A stretch of 64,000 nt of DNA from Xylocopa sonorina (Eukaryota; Arthropoda; Insecta; Hymenoptera; Apidae), in contig NC_135206.1 in the NCBI RefSeq assembly GCF_050948175.1, positions 3,873,670 through 3,937,669 on the forward strand, given 5' to 3'. A model generated the notes under the pieces. The model was given only the letters and a program-made list of their open reading frames with translations, did not search any database and was not told where the DNA came from. The translations under genes were made by a program, and so were the position numbers. Positions 1 through 12,365 of this stretch are shown here, piece by piece (position 1 is the first letter of the stretch; the number at the start of each line of letters is the position of its first letter).

Positions 1-500
1 AGAATAAGCTGAGACGAAAGTACGAAATTCGCTGTCAAAACGAAGGAAACAGTTTCGAGTGACTTACTTAAGAATTCGTGCTGGATGCGTGGCGGGAACG
101 GCGTCAATTTCATAAAAACAATAGCCCTCTGGCGGCGTCTGGAGGAGTGTGTCGGTGGTGTGACGAAAGAGACAGCAAAAGTAGAAACACGTCTAGTGGA
201 AGGACGTGCGAACGTTTATAATTATGTGAGGTTTCAAGTCGTGTACGTACTCTCTGTTCCGCCTGATGCACGGACGGACACGAGCCTAGTGATCCACGTG
301 AAAGTGTTACGCGTACCCGTGTACGTTGTTGTTGTGCTGTGAATCCGATTAATCGTATAGGTTATAATAATACAATAGGCATGTTAAAATGTCATAGATG
401 TAACAATTGTAAAAGAGAAGAGCGGCTATAATAAATTGTTCACCTGTTATTTCCAATAAATGTACGTATACCTTATATGAGTTGCATTTTATGATTCATT
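1..500 (+). other. Non-coding; possible 3' end of an upstream + strand gene
   Basis: No convincing exon is visible; the open frame at 85-342 has no recognisable domain and starts and ends without splice or translation context. Two AATAAA polyadenylation signals stand at 430-435 and 465-470, 35 bases apart, in an AT-rich stretch. This would fit the end of a 3' UTR whose coding part lies left of the window. The gene itself is not visible, so this is an inference from two hexamers. Confidence 0.25.
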
Positions 501-1604
501 TTTGCGCTCGAAATGTCGATTCCTGAAACGTTTAAGGAAGCACCTCGTGTCAGTCGACGGTCATGCATACGTCGCGGTGGACGCAGTGAACCTTCGAGAT
601 TTAATTCGCGATCCATTCTGCGACGCGATGTACGCGGTTTTTCGAAAAGCATCGACGAGCATCAGGATTTGTTGGTAAAAGCGCGAATTTTCGAGGCCCC
701 TTGTTCTCGCGAGCACGGTCTGCCCTCTACTGGCCCGCGCGCGCAACTCGACACGCTCCTCTCAAACGTGTACGCGCGAAATCTCTCGTTCGCGAACTTA
801 TATTTTCGTTTCCGGATCATTTTTCAAAGAGCATCGCGCGCGCTCGCGTGTCCGTTCTTTATTCAGTGCGATGCGAGAATGCGCCTACCGAATTTATTTA
901 CCTGCGATCATCGACGATTTTCAACGGTTGAGTGAAAAAGGAACGATCGAAGGTAACGTCTATTTTAAGAATCAACTTACTCGACACACTGTAACGCGGC
1001 TAGAATTTCCATTTCCGCGTTAGTTTTTCACACTGAAACGTGAAAACGCCTGGCGACGTATTTTCATCGTCAATCTGTCCCTTTAAACGCTACCTACACG
1101 CAACACCTGGAATTTGGTGATGGAAATGTACAATTGTTTGTTTGTTTATTTTTTTTTTTAAAGGTTTATCGTTTCGTTACGAGTTTAATTCATAATTACA
1201 CGCGATGGAGGGAAAGTAAACTGTTCTTGTTACGTTTTATCCGCGCGACTACTTTGAGACGCATCGCTTCGAATAATACGCAGTTACGCGCGAGAAATGT
1301 TAGTAATCGACGATTTTTTTTTAGCGGTGTAGGCGGATAATCTGCTATCGTTTAACTAGTTTAATAATATCGTAATCTATAAGTATGTTTTGCGATGTAT
1401 ATCTAGCTGGTATGTTGAGCCTCCTCATCAACTGAAATTTGTATTTATAGACGGAAATAAGGCAGCCGAAGATAATTAGAATAAGCTTCGATGAGTAACC
1501 GCTGGTGGCTGAGGTGGATCTCGCAGCGAAGATAAGATCTTTGCGGAACCGTGAAACTCTTTAATTGCAGAAGTAATTACTGCGCCCCGCTCAGTGCAAT
1601 AACG
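501..1604 (+). promoter_or_regulatory. Probable promoter and 5' leader of IPMK
   Basis: This stretch lies directly upstream of the IPMK start codon and holds no supported coding exon. A plausible 3' splice site (pyrimidine-rich run ending in tgcag) ends at 1570, so the leader may be spliced into the first coding exon. The IPMK frame is closed upstream by TAA at 1533-1535, and no ATG lies between that stop and 1605. No TATA box or initiator could be assigned with confidence. Confidence 0.35.
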
Positions 1605-1773
1605 ATGACGACCTTAGACTCGCAGTCCGATAAAACTTTATGCCATCTTGATAAGCACTCGAACACGGAGTTAAATGAAATCCCGTCGGACTGCGGACTT
1701 CCTGCTGGGATAAGCCCGTTGGAATCTCGGGTCGCCGGACATCCGTCGTTAGACAAAGAGCGACAGACGATTG
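1605..1773 (+). CDS. IPMK: IPMK coding exon 1
   Basis: It encodes residues 1-56 plus one base of Gly57. The first ~38 residues are a polar, probably disordered tail. The conserved part begins at SPLESRVAGH, the N-terminal strand of the kinase fold. The donor is ttg/gtaagc at 1773/1774, phase 1. It joins to a two-base codon remainder in the next exon to give Ile-Gly-Met. Confidence 0.85.
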
Positions 1774-3712
1774 GTAAGCAACTGATCGAATTTAACACGC
1801 TGAAAGACGAAACACACACCCTGGAACCAGTTTCAACTTGAACTGTTTCACTGTTTGCTAACGAGAGAGGAAAATACCAGCGTTATACTTTTCGTTAATT
1901 GCTTTTTAACTCGCTGAGAATGTAATTTGCGACCTCCGCGAGACGGTACCAAGCGTCTGGTATCCTTTTTCTTCTCAGAAATTTCATTATAAACTGGATA
2001 GAAGCTCCTCTTACGTTCACGATCGTTTTTAAAACTTTTATTCGTGATTGTTTAATATTTTTTTTTTAGTTGCTTCAAGATCGATAATTATTAAGATTGT
2101 ACGATAAATGTTGTAGGCATGTTACGTAGGTCGGACGGCCGTATATTTAAGCCTGTCGTTAAACCCTTGCTTGGTAAGAGGGAGATCTCGTTCTACGAAA
2201 ACTTGCAAATATCGAAAAATCCAATCTTGTTGCAATTGAAGAATTACGTTCCACGATATTACGGCACGACAGAGCTGCAAATATTTGGCAGACGTAAGAT
2301 ATCGACCAATTTCTCCTTACACACCCCCGTTTTGCTTCATTCATTCGCCTTATCAGTGTATCATTTCAAATGCTCATTGCATGTAACGAAACAGAACCGA
2401 CAGACAACTAAGATTAATCGTTTTGATGAACTATTAGGAGTAACATTCCTTACGCTGAAAGATATTACCGATGGTATGGCTGAGCCGTGCATGATGGACA
2501 TAAAGATAGGTAGACGTACGTGGGACCCTTTGGCCACGCCAGAGAAGAGGGCAACGGAGGAGTTAAAGTACGCTGAGTCTAAACGCACTTATGGATTCTG
2601 TATAACCGGCTTCCAGGTGTATAACGTCTCCTCCGGGCAATTAAAACAGTTTGGCAAGCATTACGGCAAGACCCTTGATGCGAAGGGTGTCGTGGAAGGT
2701 ATACCATATATTCACTTCTTCAATTATCTTAGAAAGAAAAACCGTGTGTCTATGTACCGTGTGTATACGAGGCTGTTACCAATTAACGAGCATTGCGCAA
2801 TCGTGACACGTGAGCTAACTTCATAATTCGAGTGTCTGTTGATACGTGAATTAATGAACCACACGTGCGCCTAGTATCGCTAGCTCGGATACGTTGCGAG
2901 GAACGTTCGTAACGAGACACTGGAAGGTGTTTCCCGAAAAGCGTAGCGTTTGTTTCCGTCTCGTTTAACCTCGTTCAGACCTCGTTCGAAACGTTGCCTA
3001 TCTCTATTTTCTTTGCTGCGCAGCGCTGAAAATCTTCCTGAACATAAGTCCAGAAAGACCGCCCTGCCGTCAATTGATCGTGAAGCTCCTGTCTTTTCTA
3101 TGGAAGATCCTACTCTTCTTTCGCGCCCAGCGGCTCTTCCGCTTCTATTCTAGTTCCCTGTTGGTGGCGTACGACACGAAGAGGCTGCGACACTACCTTC
3201 GCCTCAACGAGAGGAACCCAAACGGACCAGGCAGTCAAGTGTCCACGTCCAGCGTGTTCAAACACGCGAACGATGGGCCCAACGACTCGATTTCGAGCAA
3301 CGCGAGCAGCGTAGGACCCAGTAGAAACAGGGCGACGGAGAGGGTGCATTTCGTGAAGAGAAGCTTCAGTTTAAGCAACGATTGCGAGTCCACGGTTAAA
3401 GAGAAGACTCTGAACAGAAGCGGATCGTGTAGCCCTGACTTCAGAGTCGGTGGTATATGTCGTACGCATTCGTACGCGAACAACTTCGACGACGACATGA
3501 TCAGGATGAAGGAAGACTACGACGACCTGCTCCACGAGCTGACCAGCTCCTCCGAGGAGAAGCAGAACTGGGTCAGAATCAATATGATCGACTTCACGCA
3601 CGTCTTCCCAGCGGAGGACCGGAACACGCTCGATTTAAATTACCTGGAGGGCATCGAGAACCTGATCAAGCTGGTGGAGATGTTCCTGGTATCCAAGGAC
3701 GCGACTGCATGA
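1605..3712 (+). CDS. IPMK: Inositol polyphosphate multikinase, complete, 4 exons
   Basis: Coding exons are 1605-1773, 2117-2293, 2438-2698 and 3024-3712. All introns are GT-AG and all phases match, giving 431 residues. The family phosphorylates inositol phosphates (IP3, IP4) and also PIP2, in nucleus and cytoplasm. Visible motifs: an N-lobe segment RVAGH at about residue 42; the nucleotide/substrate motif PCMMDIKIG at 132-140 (PxxxDxKxG); WDPLATPEKR just after it, as in IPMKs rather than IP3 kinases; SSSLL at 245-249; and MIDF at 390-393, whose Asp is the metal-binding residue of the fold. A Ser/Asn-rich insert of ~125 residues separates SSLL from IDF. The start at 1605 is the first ATG after an in-frame stop. 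IP6 kinase is the main alternative, but the DPxAxxEK stretch argues for IPMK (fly name Ipk2). Confidence 0.88.
2117..2293 (+). CDS. IPMK: IPMK coding exon 2
   Basis: The acceptor is ttgtag at 2111-2116. The exon encodes the N-lobe segment DGRIFKPV, the REISFYENL helix and the YVPRYYGT stretch; these correspond to the PDGTxLKxL, ELEFY and YLPKYYG elements of other IPMKs. The lysine in FKP is the likely ATP-contacting lysine. The donor is gac/gtaaga at 2293/2294, phase 1. The following intron is only 144 bp and carries no in-frame stop. Confidence 0.85.
2438..2698 (+). CDS. IPMK: IPMK coding exon 3, with the PxxxDxKxG motif
   Basis: The acceptor is ctattag at 2431-2437. The exon encodes residues ~116-202: the hinge LKDIT, the family signature PCMMDIKIG, the IPMK-like WDPLATPEKR, then GFCITGFQVYNV and KHYGKTLD. 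These match the order in animal IPMKs (LEDVT, PCIMDVKIG, DPFASSEK, GMRVYHV, HYGRSL). The donor is gaag/gtatac at 2698/2699, phase 1. Confidence 0.87.
3024..3712 (+). CDS. IPMK: IPMK coding exon 4, C-terminal half
   Basis: The acceptor is tgcgcag ending at 3023; the split codon joins as Ala. The exon gives a basic, hydrophobic helix (KLLSFLWKILLFF), then FRFYSSSLLVAYD, the conserved SSLL element. A low-complexity Ser/Asn/Arg-rich linker follows, then an acidic stretch, then MIDFTHVFPAED with the catalytic IDF motif, and a final amphipathic helix LEGIENLIKLVEMFL. The stop TGA is at 3710-3712. The long linker has no recognised domain. Confidence 0.87.
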
Positions 3713-4520
3713 GCCATGGCCACGGTCGCGGAGTAGGGGCTCGTGAACGGGTCTCATTTTTAAAATCGCAACGCGACACGTTGCCGCGACTGTACATTTT
3801 CTATCCACCCGGTAAAATTAGACCGTTTCCCTCGACGTTAGGTCAGAGACGCGCGAGCAGGAAGCCGTAACTCCGCGACGATATATACGCATTAGCTCGC
3901 GAGTAAACCACCAGCCCAGGAAACGTTTCGTGAAAGCTTATCGGGGGTGGCGTGCGCCCTCGAGCGGACAGTAAAATATTCACCGTGTCGAGGGCCGTTT
4001 CGCGGGACGTTTTTAGTAGCCCAAGCGATTCAGCTAACGAACAGAGCCGAGTGTTAATTGTTTCGCACCAGATGTAACGTTCGCATTCTTTACCGCACCT
4101 TTCACTTGTCAATGATTCCACGTTGCGTCGCCTTCCTTGGATCGAACGCGTCTCCACCCCTTCTTAACCCTATTCCAGAAAACTGTTCAGAGTTTCGAGA
4201 CGCGAGGTTTAAATGGTCGCACGACTTCGAAGGGTTGGTTCAGTCTACGAGCGTTTAAAAATCCCTGCGACAATTCGGCTGAGGAAGGCAGGCATCGACG
4301 ATCGTATCATATAATAGTTGGTTTTATATCTACAAACGTATCCGTACGTGCACGTGAATCTGTTGCCCGCGCAACGATCGTTGTATCCATCGGATGTTCG
4401 TACTATTACTTTTCTTATGTTCTTTCCATGCGATTACTGTAATCATGTGTACCGAACATGTACATTGTTATATCAAGATAAGTAAACGAGGAGAAGAAAT
4501 AAAAAGTGTTGATGGAAATC
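3713..4520 (+). other. Probable IPMK 3' UTR
   Basis: There is no coding signal here. It follows the IPMK stop and runs to the first strong polyadenylation hexamer, AATAAA at 4498-4503, about 790 bases downstream. The true end depends on transcript data. Confidence 0.45.
4498..4503 (+). terminator. Candidate polyadenylation signal of IPMK
   Basis: The canonical AATAAA is followed within 25 bases by a GT-containing stretch (gtgttgatgg) and a T-rich run. It is the most convincing hexamer within 1 kb of the IPMK stop codon. Confidence 0.45.
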
Positions 4521-4754
4521 GATGCTCTTTTTCATTTGTAACGAGTTCAGCGAATTCGCAAGCGATTAAATTAATGATTAAGCCTGTCGCGTAGAGCAGG
4601 TGATTAAACAGACTCGTTCGTTATCGTATATTTTATTCGTCATTCACTCGTAAACAGTTTTTACATAGTCGCTCGAATAGTCGCGCGAGCGCACCGGGCA
4701 CGACGTGTCAACTGATAATAATAATTCATAATTTGCTTAATCTCTCGTAACATT

Positions 4755-4830
4755 TATAATAATATATATATATATATATAATATTTATATTTGTGTATTT
4801 ATATTTATATTTTATATATATATATGTATA
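4755..4830. repeat. AT-rich (TA)n simple repeat tract
   Basis: There are two (AT)n runs: 4762-4780 and another near 4815-4826. TTTATAT units separate them. Confidence 0.8.
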
Positions 4831-5559
4831 AGATTGCTTGCTTGATCATCGACTGTGATTTACGTGGCACATCATTCGCCTGGTCGTACACTAAACACCT
4901 CGCGAGCCATTTTACACCCCCTGTCATCCCTCTCACGCTTTACTCGCACTCCTCGCGAGCTCGATCGTCCCTCGTTTGCGATTCTACAACGTCGACGATT
5001 CAAGTTTCTCTCACGTGAAAGACCGCCACTCGAAACAACGCACACTGGACGAAGGTAGTCACCGTTAGGAAACGCGTAACAAAGTGTAACAAAGACCGGA
5101 AGCGTGGGCGTCGCTCGCAAGTAGAAATCGAACGCGAGGCGGCCTCGTGTCGAGGATGTTCCCTGGGTAATTGCTAGCTAATGTCTATTGTGCGCGTCCG
5201 CAGACACTGCGTCTCGCGTATGCCTTTTGTCTTCCGCTCGCAATGGGAGCGACAAGTTATCCGTTCGAACATTAACTTCGATCAGACACAGAGAAACGAA
5301 CGTGAAATGAAAAGAAGAGAGTCGAGAAGTTGAGAAATTCGAACGATCCTAAAAACAATCGTGCGCCAGGCTGCTCGATTGATGTCGTAGTGGCAGTAAA
5401 CGAGGGACACGTCCGCAGGCGATGTCCGTGAGTGTGTAGAACAGGACTTAATACACGGCTGGTTGTTCGCCGTGAGCTCGAACCGATCTCGACCCGTTCG
5501 CCAAATATCGTCGGGTGCGATTTCCTAACGCAATAAATTTTCCACGCCGTTTGGGACCG

Positions 5560-6240
5560 CGGCCGCGATAAATTCGCGGCGATTATTAGCGGCTGAGCAG
5601 AGAGAGGCCGCCTTCGAAGGGTATCGGTACCTAACGTAATTACAGCTGGCGCAATTAATGGCGGCGCGGGGCGCGGGGTTTCTGTTAATCAATCCGCGAA
5701 TGCGATTACCTCGCGGCTCAAATTGAATTACGCGTTCTGAATAGCGGCAAAGTGTCTGATATCGCAGGGACGAGCGTCGATGCGTCGGTTGGTGTTGCTC
5801 CAGGAAGCCTCGTCATCGATCCGAACCACGCGTACGCGGCACAGAAACCGATAACGAACGATAATCGATGCGTTAATGGCACCAGCGTTGATGATCGTAT
5901 CAATATTAATAACCGTAACGTCGTGTCGCGTAATAAACGGCGGAAGTAACGAGCGAACGAAACAGAAACCCGAGCATGACGAATGCAACGCGTCGCGTTA
6001 GGCTTGAGTAACGTCTAATTCTTGGCTGAGGCGCGCGCGCGTCGTTTAATATCGAGATTACCGGCTGGCAATTAATCGCGGGCCTGTACGAAACCGTTTA
6101 ATTATTCTGTCGGAGACGCTGCCTCGAGGGAATCGAAATTTATCGCGAGAGCAACCAGCCTGGGAGCCGCGCTCGGTTAAAGAATTGGCAATACATTGCA
6201 GCTGGATAAAATTGGAAACTATTATTAGAGCGGGCTTATT
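5560..6240. promoter_or_regulatory. Candidate cis-regulatory block rich in homeodomain-type cores
   Basis: This non-coding, CpG-rich stretch repeatedly carries AATTA/TTAAT cores (near 5640, 5657, 5688, 5725, 6070, 6098). It has two CAGCTG E-boxes (near 5644 and 6199) and GC-rich palindromes such as ccgcggccgcgg-like sequence near 5568. Such clustering is typical of insect enhancers but also occurs by chance in AT/CG-mixed DNA. Its target, if any, is unknown. Confidence 0.2.
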
Positions 6241-9200
6241 AGGTGGCGGACTATTTTCAGAGCCGGAAGAAACGTTCGCATATATGCACGTTTCGTGGCC
6301 CTGAACGATGTTGCGAAGGGTGCACGTCGATTACGCGGTTCGTTAGAAATTGCTTCTCTTTTTTGCTGTTTTAGAAACTTTGGAAAATTGCACGCGAAAC
6401 TTCGAAACGAAACTTCGTACGTGGTAACGCGACAAGGCGCACCGGAAAGCGTTGCGAGACGAAAACTAATCGGCGAAAAATTTGATAGAAAAAGAACGAT
6501 GAATCACTCCTTTATAAAAGTGCATGCAACTCACTCGAAGGACAATTAACGAGAGAACTATTAGTGTCTACGTCTGCGTGTCTACGTGTCTATACATAGA
6601 AATCATTTACTTAACGCGCGAGCAATTTATCGGTTGCACATTGCTTTTAATTGATTAGCGTACAAAGTTGTTCCATCGAGTTGAAGATATTTATTATCCG
6701 ATTCGTCGATTTCTGCTACTCTGAAATGATATAGAAATGATCTGCGACAATTATCAGCTGATTAATTTTTGCTCGTGAACTTTTGGCTCCTTTGTTCAAC
6801 AGCAAGTATGCTGTACCATAATCGTATAATTGCACAATGTTAAATTTCACCGTCCAATAATAAAGCCGCCTACATCGTCGTATTATAGATAAGTGAAATA
6901 GCTGCGACGATTAATTAATGGCACGTGTGCGTTAATAATAAATTACGCATTGAATGAGTATCAAAAATTTCAACGGCACGTACGATCCATCGACTTGCAT
7001 TTCAACGAGTCTGATCGAAAACAAATTTAATTATCGTAATCAAAGTGCTCTCGAAGTTGCATTCTATCCAAGTGGAAACGATTATGAATCTCGACGAATT
7101 TGTAGAAATTTCGAGGCTTGAAAGGAAGAGAAAGATTCGAGATCGATTACGAATAAGGAAGGAGAAGCGAGGATCGCGTGGAAATCGGACGAAGACGGAA
7201 AAGTCGGTAAAGGGGCCATCGCAGCGGAGAATAAAATTAATGAACACGCGTATAAAGCGTGCCAAGTCTGTTCAATGCCGCGTAATCATTTTTTCCCCCC
7301 AGGCAACCAATGGACCACTTCGAGGACAATCGTCGACGCTCGAATCGATCTCGTAATTGTGTTCTACGGAATTTTCCAGTCCCGCGTGCGAACGTCGTTC
7401 CAGGAATTAACGACTGCGAGTGTGTCTAACGGCAAACGAGCGATCGCAAACAATTTTTCAACAAAAATTAATCGATCAATCGCCAGGAGATGACAACGAA
7501 AAAGACCCAGCTATCTCTACAAAGATATGTACCTGCTATCCGCCTCTCGCGCTATCACAGAAAAGTGGCTGCCAGGATGACTTCCGGTCCCTCGACGAGC
7601 CAATAATCGACGAGTGCAGCTCTGTCATCGAGAATCGACACGGGTAACGAACCCATCGCGCGAACATGGTCCGCAGAAATTAGTCCGCGTTTGGAATTCG
7701 TTTGCATAATGTCGAATCGCGACGCGTCCTCATCCTTCGCCCGGTTATTTATCGCGGTCCACGCGAGCAAATTGAAAATGGACGCTGGGCTGGGCGTCGA
7801 TCGATAATTTCGAGCCGTTTCGCCGCGAACGTCGATTCGCAAATATATATATTTGGACGCGTGTTTGGGCGCAATCGTTCGCGATACTGAGCCGTATGAT
7901 GTTTGCGGCGGGTTAACACGATCGCCATTGCAAGATGTATTGCCGCGGTTCCATGCGAGGGGTTCGATCCACCCGCGTCAGTTACAGGTGAACTGATTTT
8001 TGCGTTTACCCTGCCAGCAGCAGAGTAATTCGGACGTGACCGTCGTTCAATAGACATTGCACGACCCTTTTTCTATCTTTTTTTGTCCACATCGAGCTGT
8101 TTGGTCGTTTCACTCGTTAACTAGGAGAACGATGTGGCTGTCGATCGATCCTCGCAGGCCACGTTTTTCGAGCCATCGATGGAGCAGTTTATCCCACGAT
8201 TAAAAACGCGTGCTTAAATTTATACTTTCGTTGAGTTATGCAAACGTAGAAAGTCGAGCAACGGGGATATGTGAAATTGAAACGAAGGCACAGATTTCAA
8301 CGACGTACAGAAAAGAGTAAACCATCGATTCGCGTGTAATAAAAATGAGCGAGTCTAAAGGGACAAGGAGCAACGCGAAGGTGTTTCATAAATTCATATC
8401 CCGCGAGGACCTAATCCGCCATTACCGCGGGAACGCAAAAGGTGCATTTACGAAAATATTTCGCGACAGAGCCTGAAACGAAACGCTTCCGCGGCAAACG
8501 AGACGAAATGGATCCTCTCGCGTTATCTCGAGGACCTTCTTCGAGCTGTTATTCCTCTCCTAGGATCGAAATGTCGCGGCGGAAGCGATGCAAATCGGTC
8601 GAAAGGGGAACTCCCGTCTCCTGCGCGGATTAACGCGAGCTGACATTTCGTTTGGTGGTAAAAAGCGGGTCGCGGGTAACGAGTCGGAACGAATTTGGTC
8701 GCGAGACTGATATCAAACTGGACAGTCGCGCTGGGAAATGTCGCGATTACCAAGCGAGTTTCGAGTTCCATTCGAGAATAATTGACGGGCCCGCCACGTC
8801 CTCTCCAAGGACGTTCCTCGACGCTATCCGCACCTAATTCTCTTCTTTCGCACCGTGATTATCCTAATTGTAAGTAACAGTCTTGAACAGTGGAAAATTG
8901 GATCTCGTAATTGTGTCCTGGCGTTGTCCTTCGTTGACCACTCGCCACAGACCCTTGATCGATCATTTCGATCGCAGATTTCGGGGTTGTAAATGAATTA
9001 GTCAATAAAATGAATTACTCTCGGTTGATTGAAGAAAGCAAACTATAAACTTAACTTTACTACGAACAGAAAATCGTACACTTCCTCGTTGCAGAATGTC
9101 TCTGTTCGTCGAGTCCTTGTTGGGATCTCGAACCTCTCCTGTTCCCCTCTTTCGCGCGACAGAATCGATCGATTGAAAGCGAAAGCGACGGGATAAAAAG

Positions 9201-11943
9201 AATTCTTATGATAAGAACGAATCGCAACCGTTCACACTCGAAGCTGATGGATCCTTCCAATCGTTCGTCCCCGCTTTCCGTGTGACAAAGCGCTGAGATT
9301 AGAGACTCTTCTAAAGCACCTTCCAAGTCGCCTCGCGGCATCGTTATTTCCACGTAAATTAGCGCGATAATTGCGGTTACGGTTAATTGGTTACCTGCTC
9401 GGGAACGCGTTCACTTTCTCCGGCGTTCTTACGTCTAAACTCTTAGGTCGACGACATTAATATTCGCGTAGGTACACGCACGTGTATATACGTATATGCT
9501 CCTATATTACGTGTATAACATATAAATACATCACGCATCCACCATATGTACAGGCTCCCTCGGCTCCATTCGTACTCTTACTCCTTCTCATACACGCCTC
9601 CTCTTCCCTCCCTGTGTCCCATCGACGCGACGATCGTCGTCTCCCCTTTGGAGAGAGTCCAGACTGCGCGCTCGTCCACGAACGTTTATTTCTCCGCGCG
9701 ATGAAAAATCGCAGGCTCGACTTCCCTTCGAATCCTCGCGCGACGAGACAACGCTCGCGCTATTATTGCTAGGCCATTCGCGAGGCTCGAACAGCGATTT
9801 TGCTCAGCGTCGCCTCGACGAGCTCGCTCGCTCGTTCTACGCTTCTATTTCGGACGCGATTTACTGCAAGACACACATGTGATAACAGCAGCCAGATAAC
9901 GGCTCTGCGCTTCGTCGATGACGCCAGACTGAGGATCGTTTCGAGGTTTAAATCCACGCGATTGTACGTTGCGCAGTGATTAACGTAATACGAGTAACAT
10001 TGAATTAGGCCTGAAACCCGCGGGATTTACGCGGCGTTACTTTAATAAAGACCGCCAGCCATCGCGACGCGTAATTAGAGGATGACACGTCGCTGATGCG
10101 TGTCAGCGTCCACGGACGCCTCGTGTCTACCACGCGTCTTTACTTTCCGCTGTTTCACGCGGTTCTGTCAAGTAACCGAGACGGCGAGCAGCTGTCGCAG
10201 CCGTGCAAGACGGCTAATGCGTATCGTTTTAATTAAATTCGCCATCGGAGCCATTCAACGTTCAACGAGCCAATTTAACCGTGCACAATAAGTTCATTCA
10301 ATGCTCCCGGCCCGTTCGTTCGCGTCCCGCGGCTCTGCCCGGCTGTATTCAACAGAAATGAATTTTTCTACGTCTCGTTAGAGAGCCTCGATTCGAATAA
10401 ATGGACGATTCAGCCAGGATCCTCGACCGTTTCGATGAGAAATCCGTCACGCTCGACCTGCGTCTCCAACGAGCAACAGCCTCGATCGTGGCTTTTTTTT
10501 TTAATTTACACACAATTTCAGAAACTCAAGGGGACGTGTTTCGAGTCGAATCGAAGTCGAAGAGAGGACGCTTCGATCAGCTCGCATCAAAGAAAAAAGC
10601 GGGTCAATTCGAGCAACTCGAATTCAATTAAGCCGAGCACCAACACACAGTTTCGTTTCTCTTAAATATATATATATCACCTTTTATTTAGTCGCAATTT
10701 TATTGAATGTAGCACCACAAAACATGTATAACAAAGAGCATTTTATAAATAGCTGAATCGATTCTCGTCGAGAGTCCCGATCGACGCGTTTTAATGGTCG
10801 AAGCGAAGGAGACTCGAAAGTAAGGCCACTTCCTTCTTACTGCGCGCGATTAACGGGAGGCACGTGCCATTAAAAGGGACGATGAATTAATATCACCGCG
10901 ATCAGAGAGGTCACGGTGCACCGTCCGGGCAACGACACCAGTTCCTCACCCTCTGTCGTTGCTCAAACTCGCCCAACGCGAACATTTCGAACTCCAAGGA
11001 AATCTCTGGGTTACTTTCAGGATGAGAAAAGGCTCGTCGCGTGTCGAACCGCGTTAGCACGATTTATTAGCTGCGAGCGAGACGGATTTTGCAGTCGATT
11101 TCGTCGAATTAATCGCGATTCTAGTCTCTCAGTTTCGAAGCTGCCGCTCTATTTTCCCAAATAATTTCATTCTCAACGAAACTGCTGCAAGTTGAACCAT
11201 CGTAGACTCCAATTTGCCCCTCGAAAATACACGGATTAGTCTACGATCAACCCTGCGAGCGCAGTAATATTCGAGTATCAACGATCAACGTCTCCACGCA
11301 GCATCGTTTCGAGCGAGGCAAATAATTTAATCTTATCTGCTCTAGTCTGCGGACTAGTTTCTTCCGCGTATCGTCTATTGTTTACACGATTAACCTTAGT
11401 AATAAGCCACGCGCTCGTTAGCGCTGGAAAAAGAGAAGAGAGAAAAAAAAAAAATAGAAGAGAGACGTTGGATCGAAAAGTCTGCTCGTTACAAAGTTCG
11501 CGCTCGAAACGCAGTCTGGACCCAATCCAACGATAACGATCGCAGCGTTCGAGTTCAGAGGGAAATTCAATGTCCCCTCCTCCTCCTCCCTCCTGAATCG
11601 ACGCGATTCGAACGCGTCGCTCGTTCTTTTCCTTTCGCGTCAGTGGTCATTAACCCAGACTCGTCTGAATTTTCCCCCAAGGATCGCGGGATCTTTCCAC
11701 GTCCGCAGAGAGCGTCGAACGATTCCGCGATCGTTGACACGAGAGTAATAATTCTGGGCCCATCTCGCTTAACACGATCACGCTGCAATTCGACTGAAAC
11801 TGGCTCGATCTATTCTCGAACCGCTGAGGGATGGTACATGGTTTCGCTCTCTCGATGTCCTGGCTAGCCTCCATCGCTCCTCTCGCGTTGGTCGTACTTC
11901 TTCCCTTGACTTCCAACCGCCCTATCCCCCCACGTTCGTATTT

Positions 11944-11990
11944 ATTGATAAAGCAAACGCGAGACCTGATTGATAAAGCAAACGTGAGAC
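11944..11990. repeat. Two-copy 25-bp direct repeat
   Basis: The unit attgataaagcaaacg(c/t)gagac occurs at 11944-11965 and 11969-11990, with one mismatch and a period of 25. Confidence 0.8.
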
Positions 11991-12343
11991 GATGATTGAC
12001 GAAAAGAATTCGTCTGATAAACTAACTGGTTTCACACGCGAGACGGAAGCTTCTTTCGCGATTCTATCAGTCAAGAGACAGAAGAGGAAGCGCCATCATC
12101 GTTCCTCATTCGAGTGTCGTTGCTACGTGTTCGTGTCCAGCAGTGGACCTCGATCATTGCTGCATCGTCCACGTAATCAGCCCTCTTGGATGGTTAAGGA
12201 TTATCTAGGTTAAAAACACTCGCAACCATTTTCTCCCTCCTGTCAGAATTAGTTCGAAGGGAGGAAAAGAAGAGGTCGCACGCGCACACATCGTTTTACT
12301 TCAGCATGAATGCCCTGTACAGTCGTATTTATATCGATGGCTT

Positions 12344-12365
12344 TCTCTCTCTCTCTCTCTCTCTC
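12344..12365. repeat. (TC)11 microsatellite
   Basis: A perfect dinucleotide run, followed by imperfect CT-rich sequence to about 12402. Confidence 0.9.

Noticed and set aside
85..342. 85-residue + strand frame at the left edge
   Set aside because: Val-rich tail, no domain, and followed by polyadenylation hexamers; more likely UTR sequence.
3457..3870. 137-residue + strand frame overlapping IPMK exon 4
   Set aside because: Shadow of the real coding frame; it loses all kinase motifs and continues past the IPMK stop.
7909..7976. tRNA-like segment: gcgggt ... gttcgatcc acccgc with matching ends
   Set aside because: Only six terminal pairs form, the T-stem has mismatches, and no D or anticodon arm of normal spacing can be placed.
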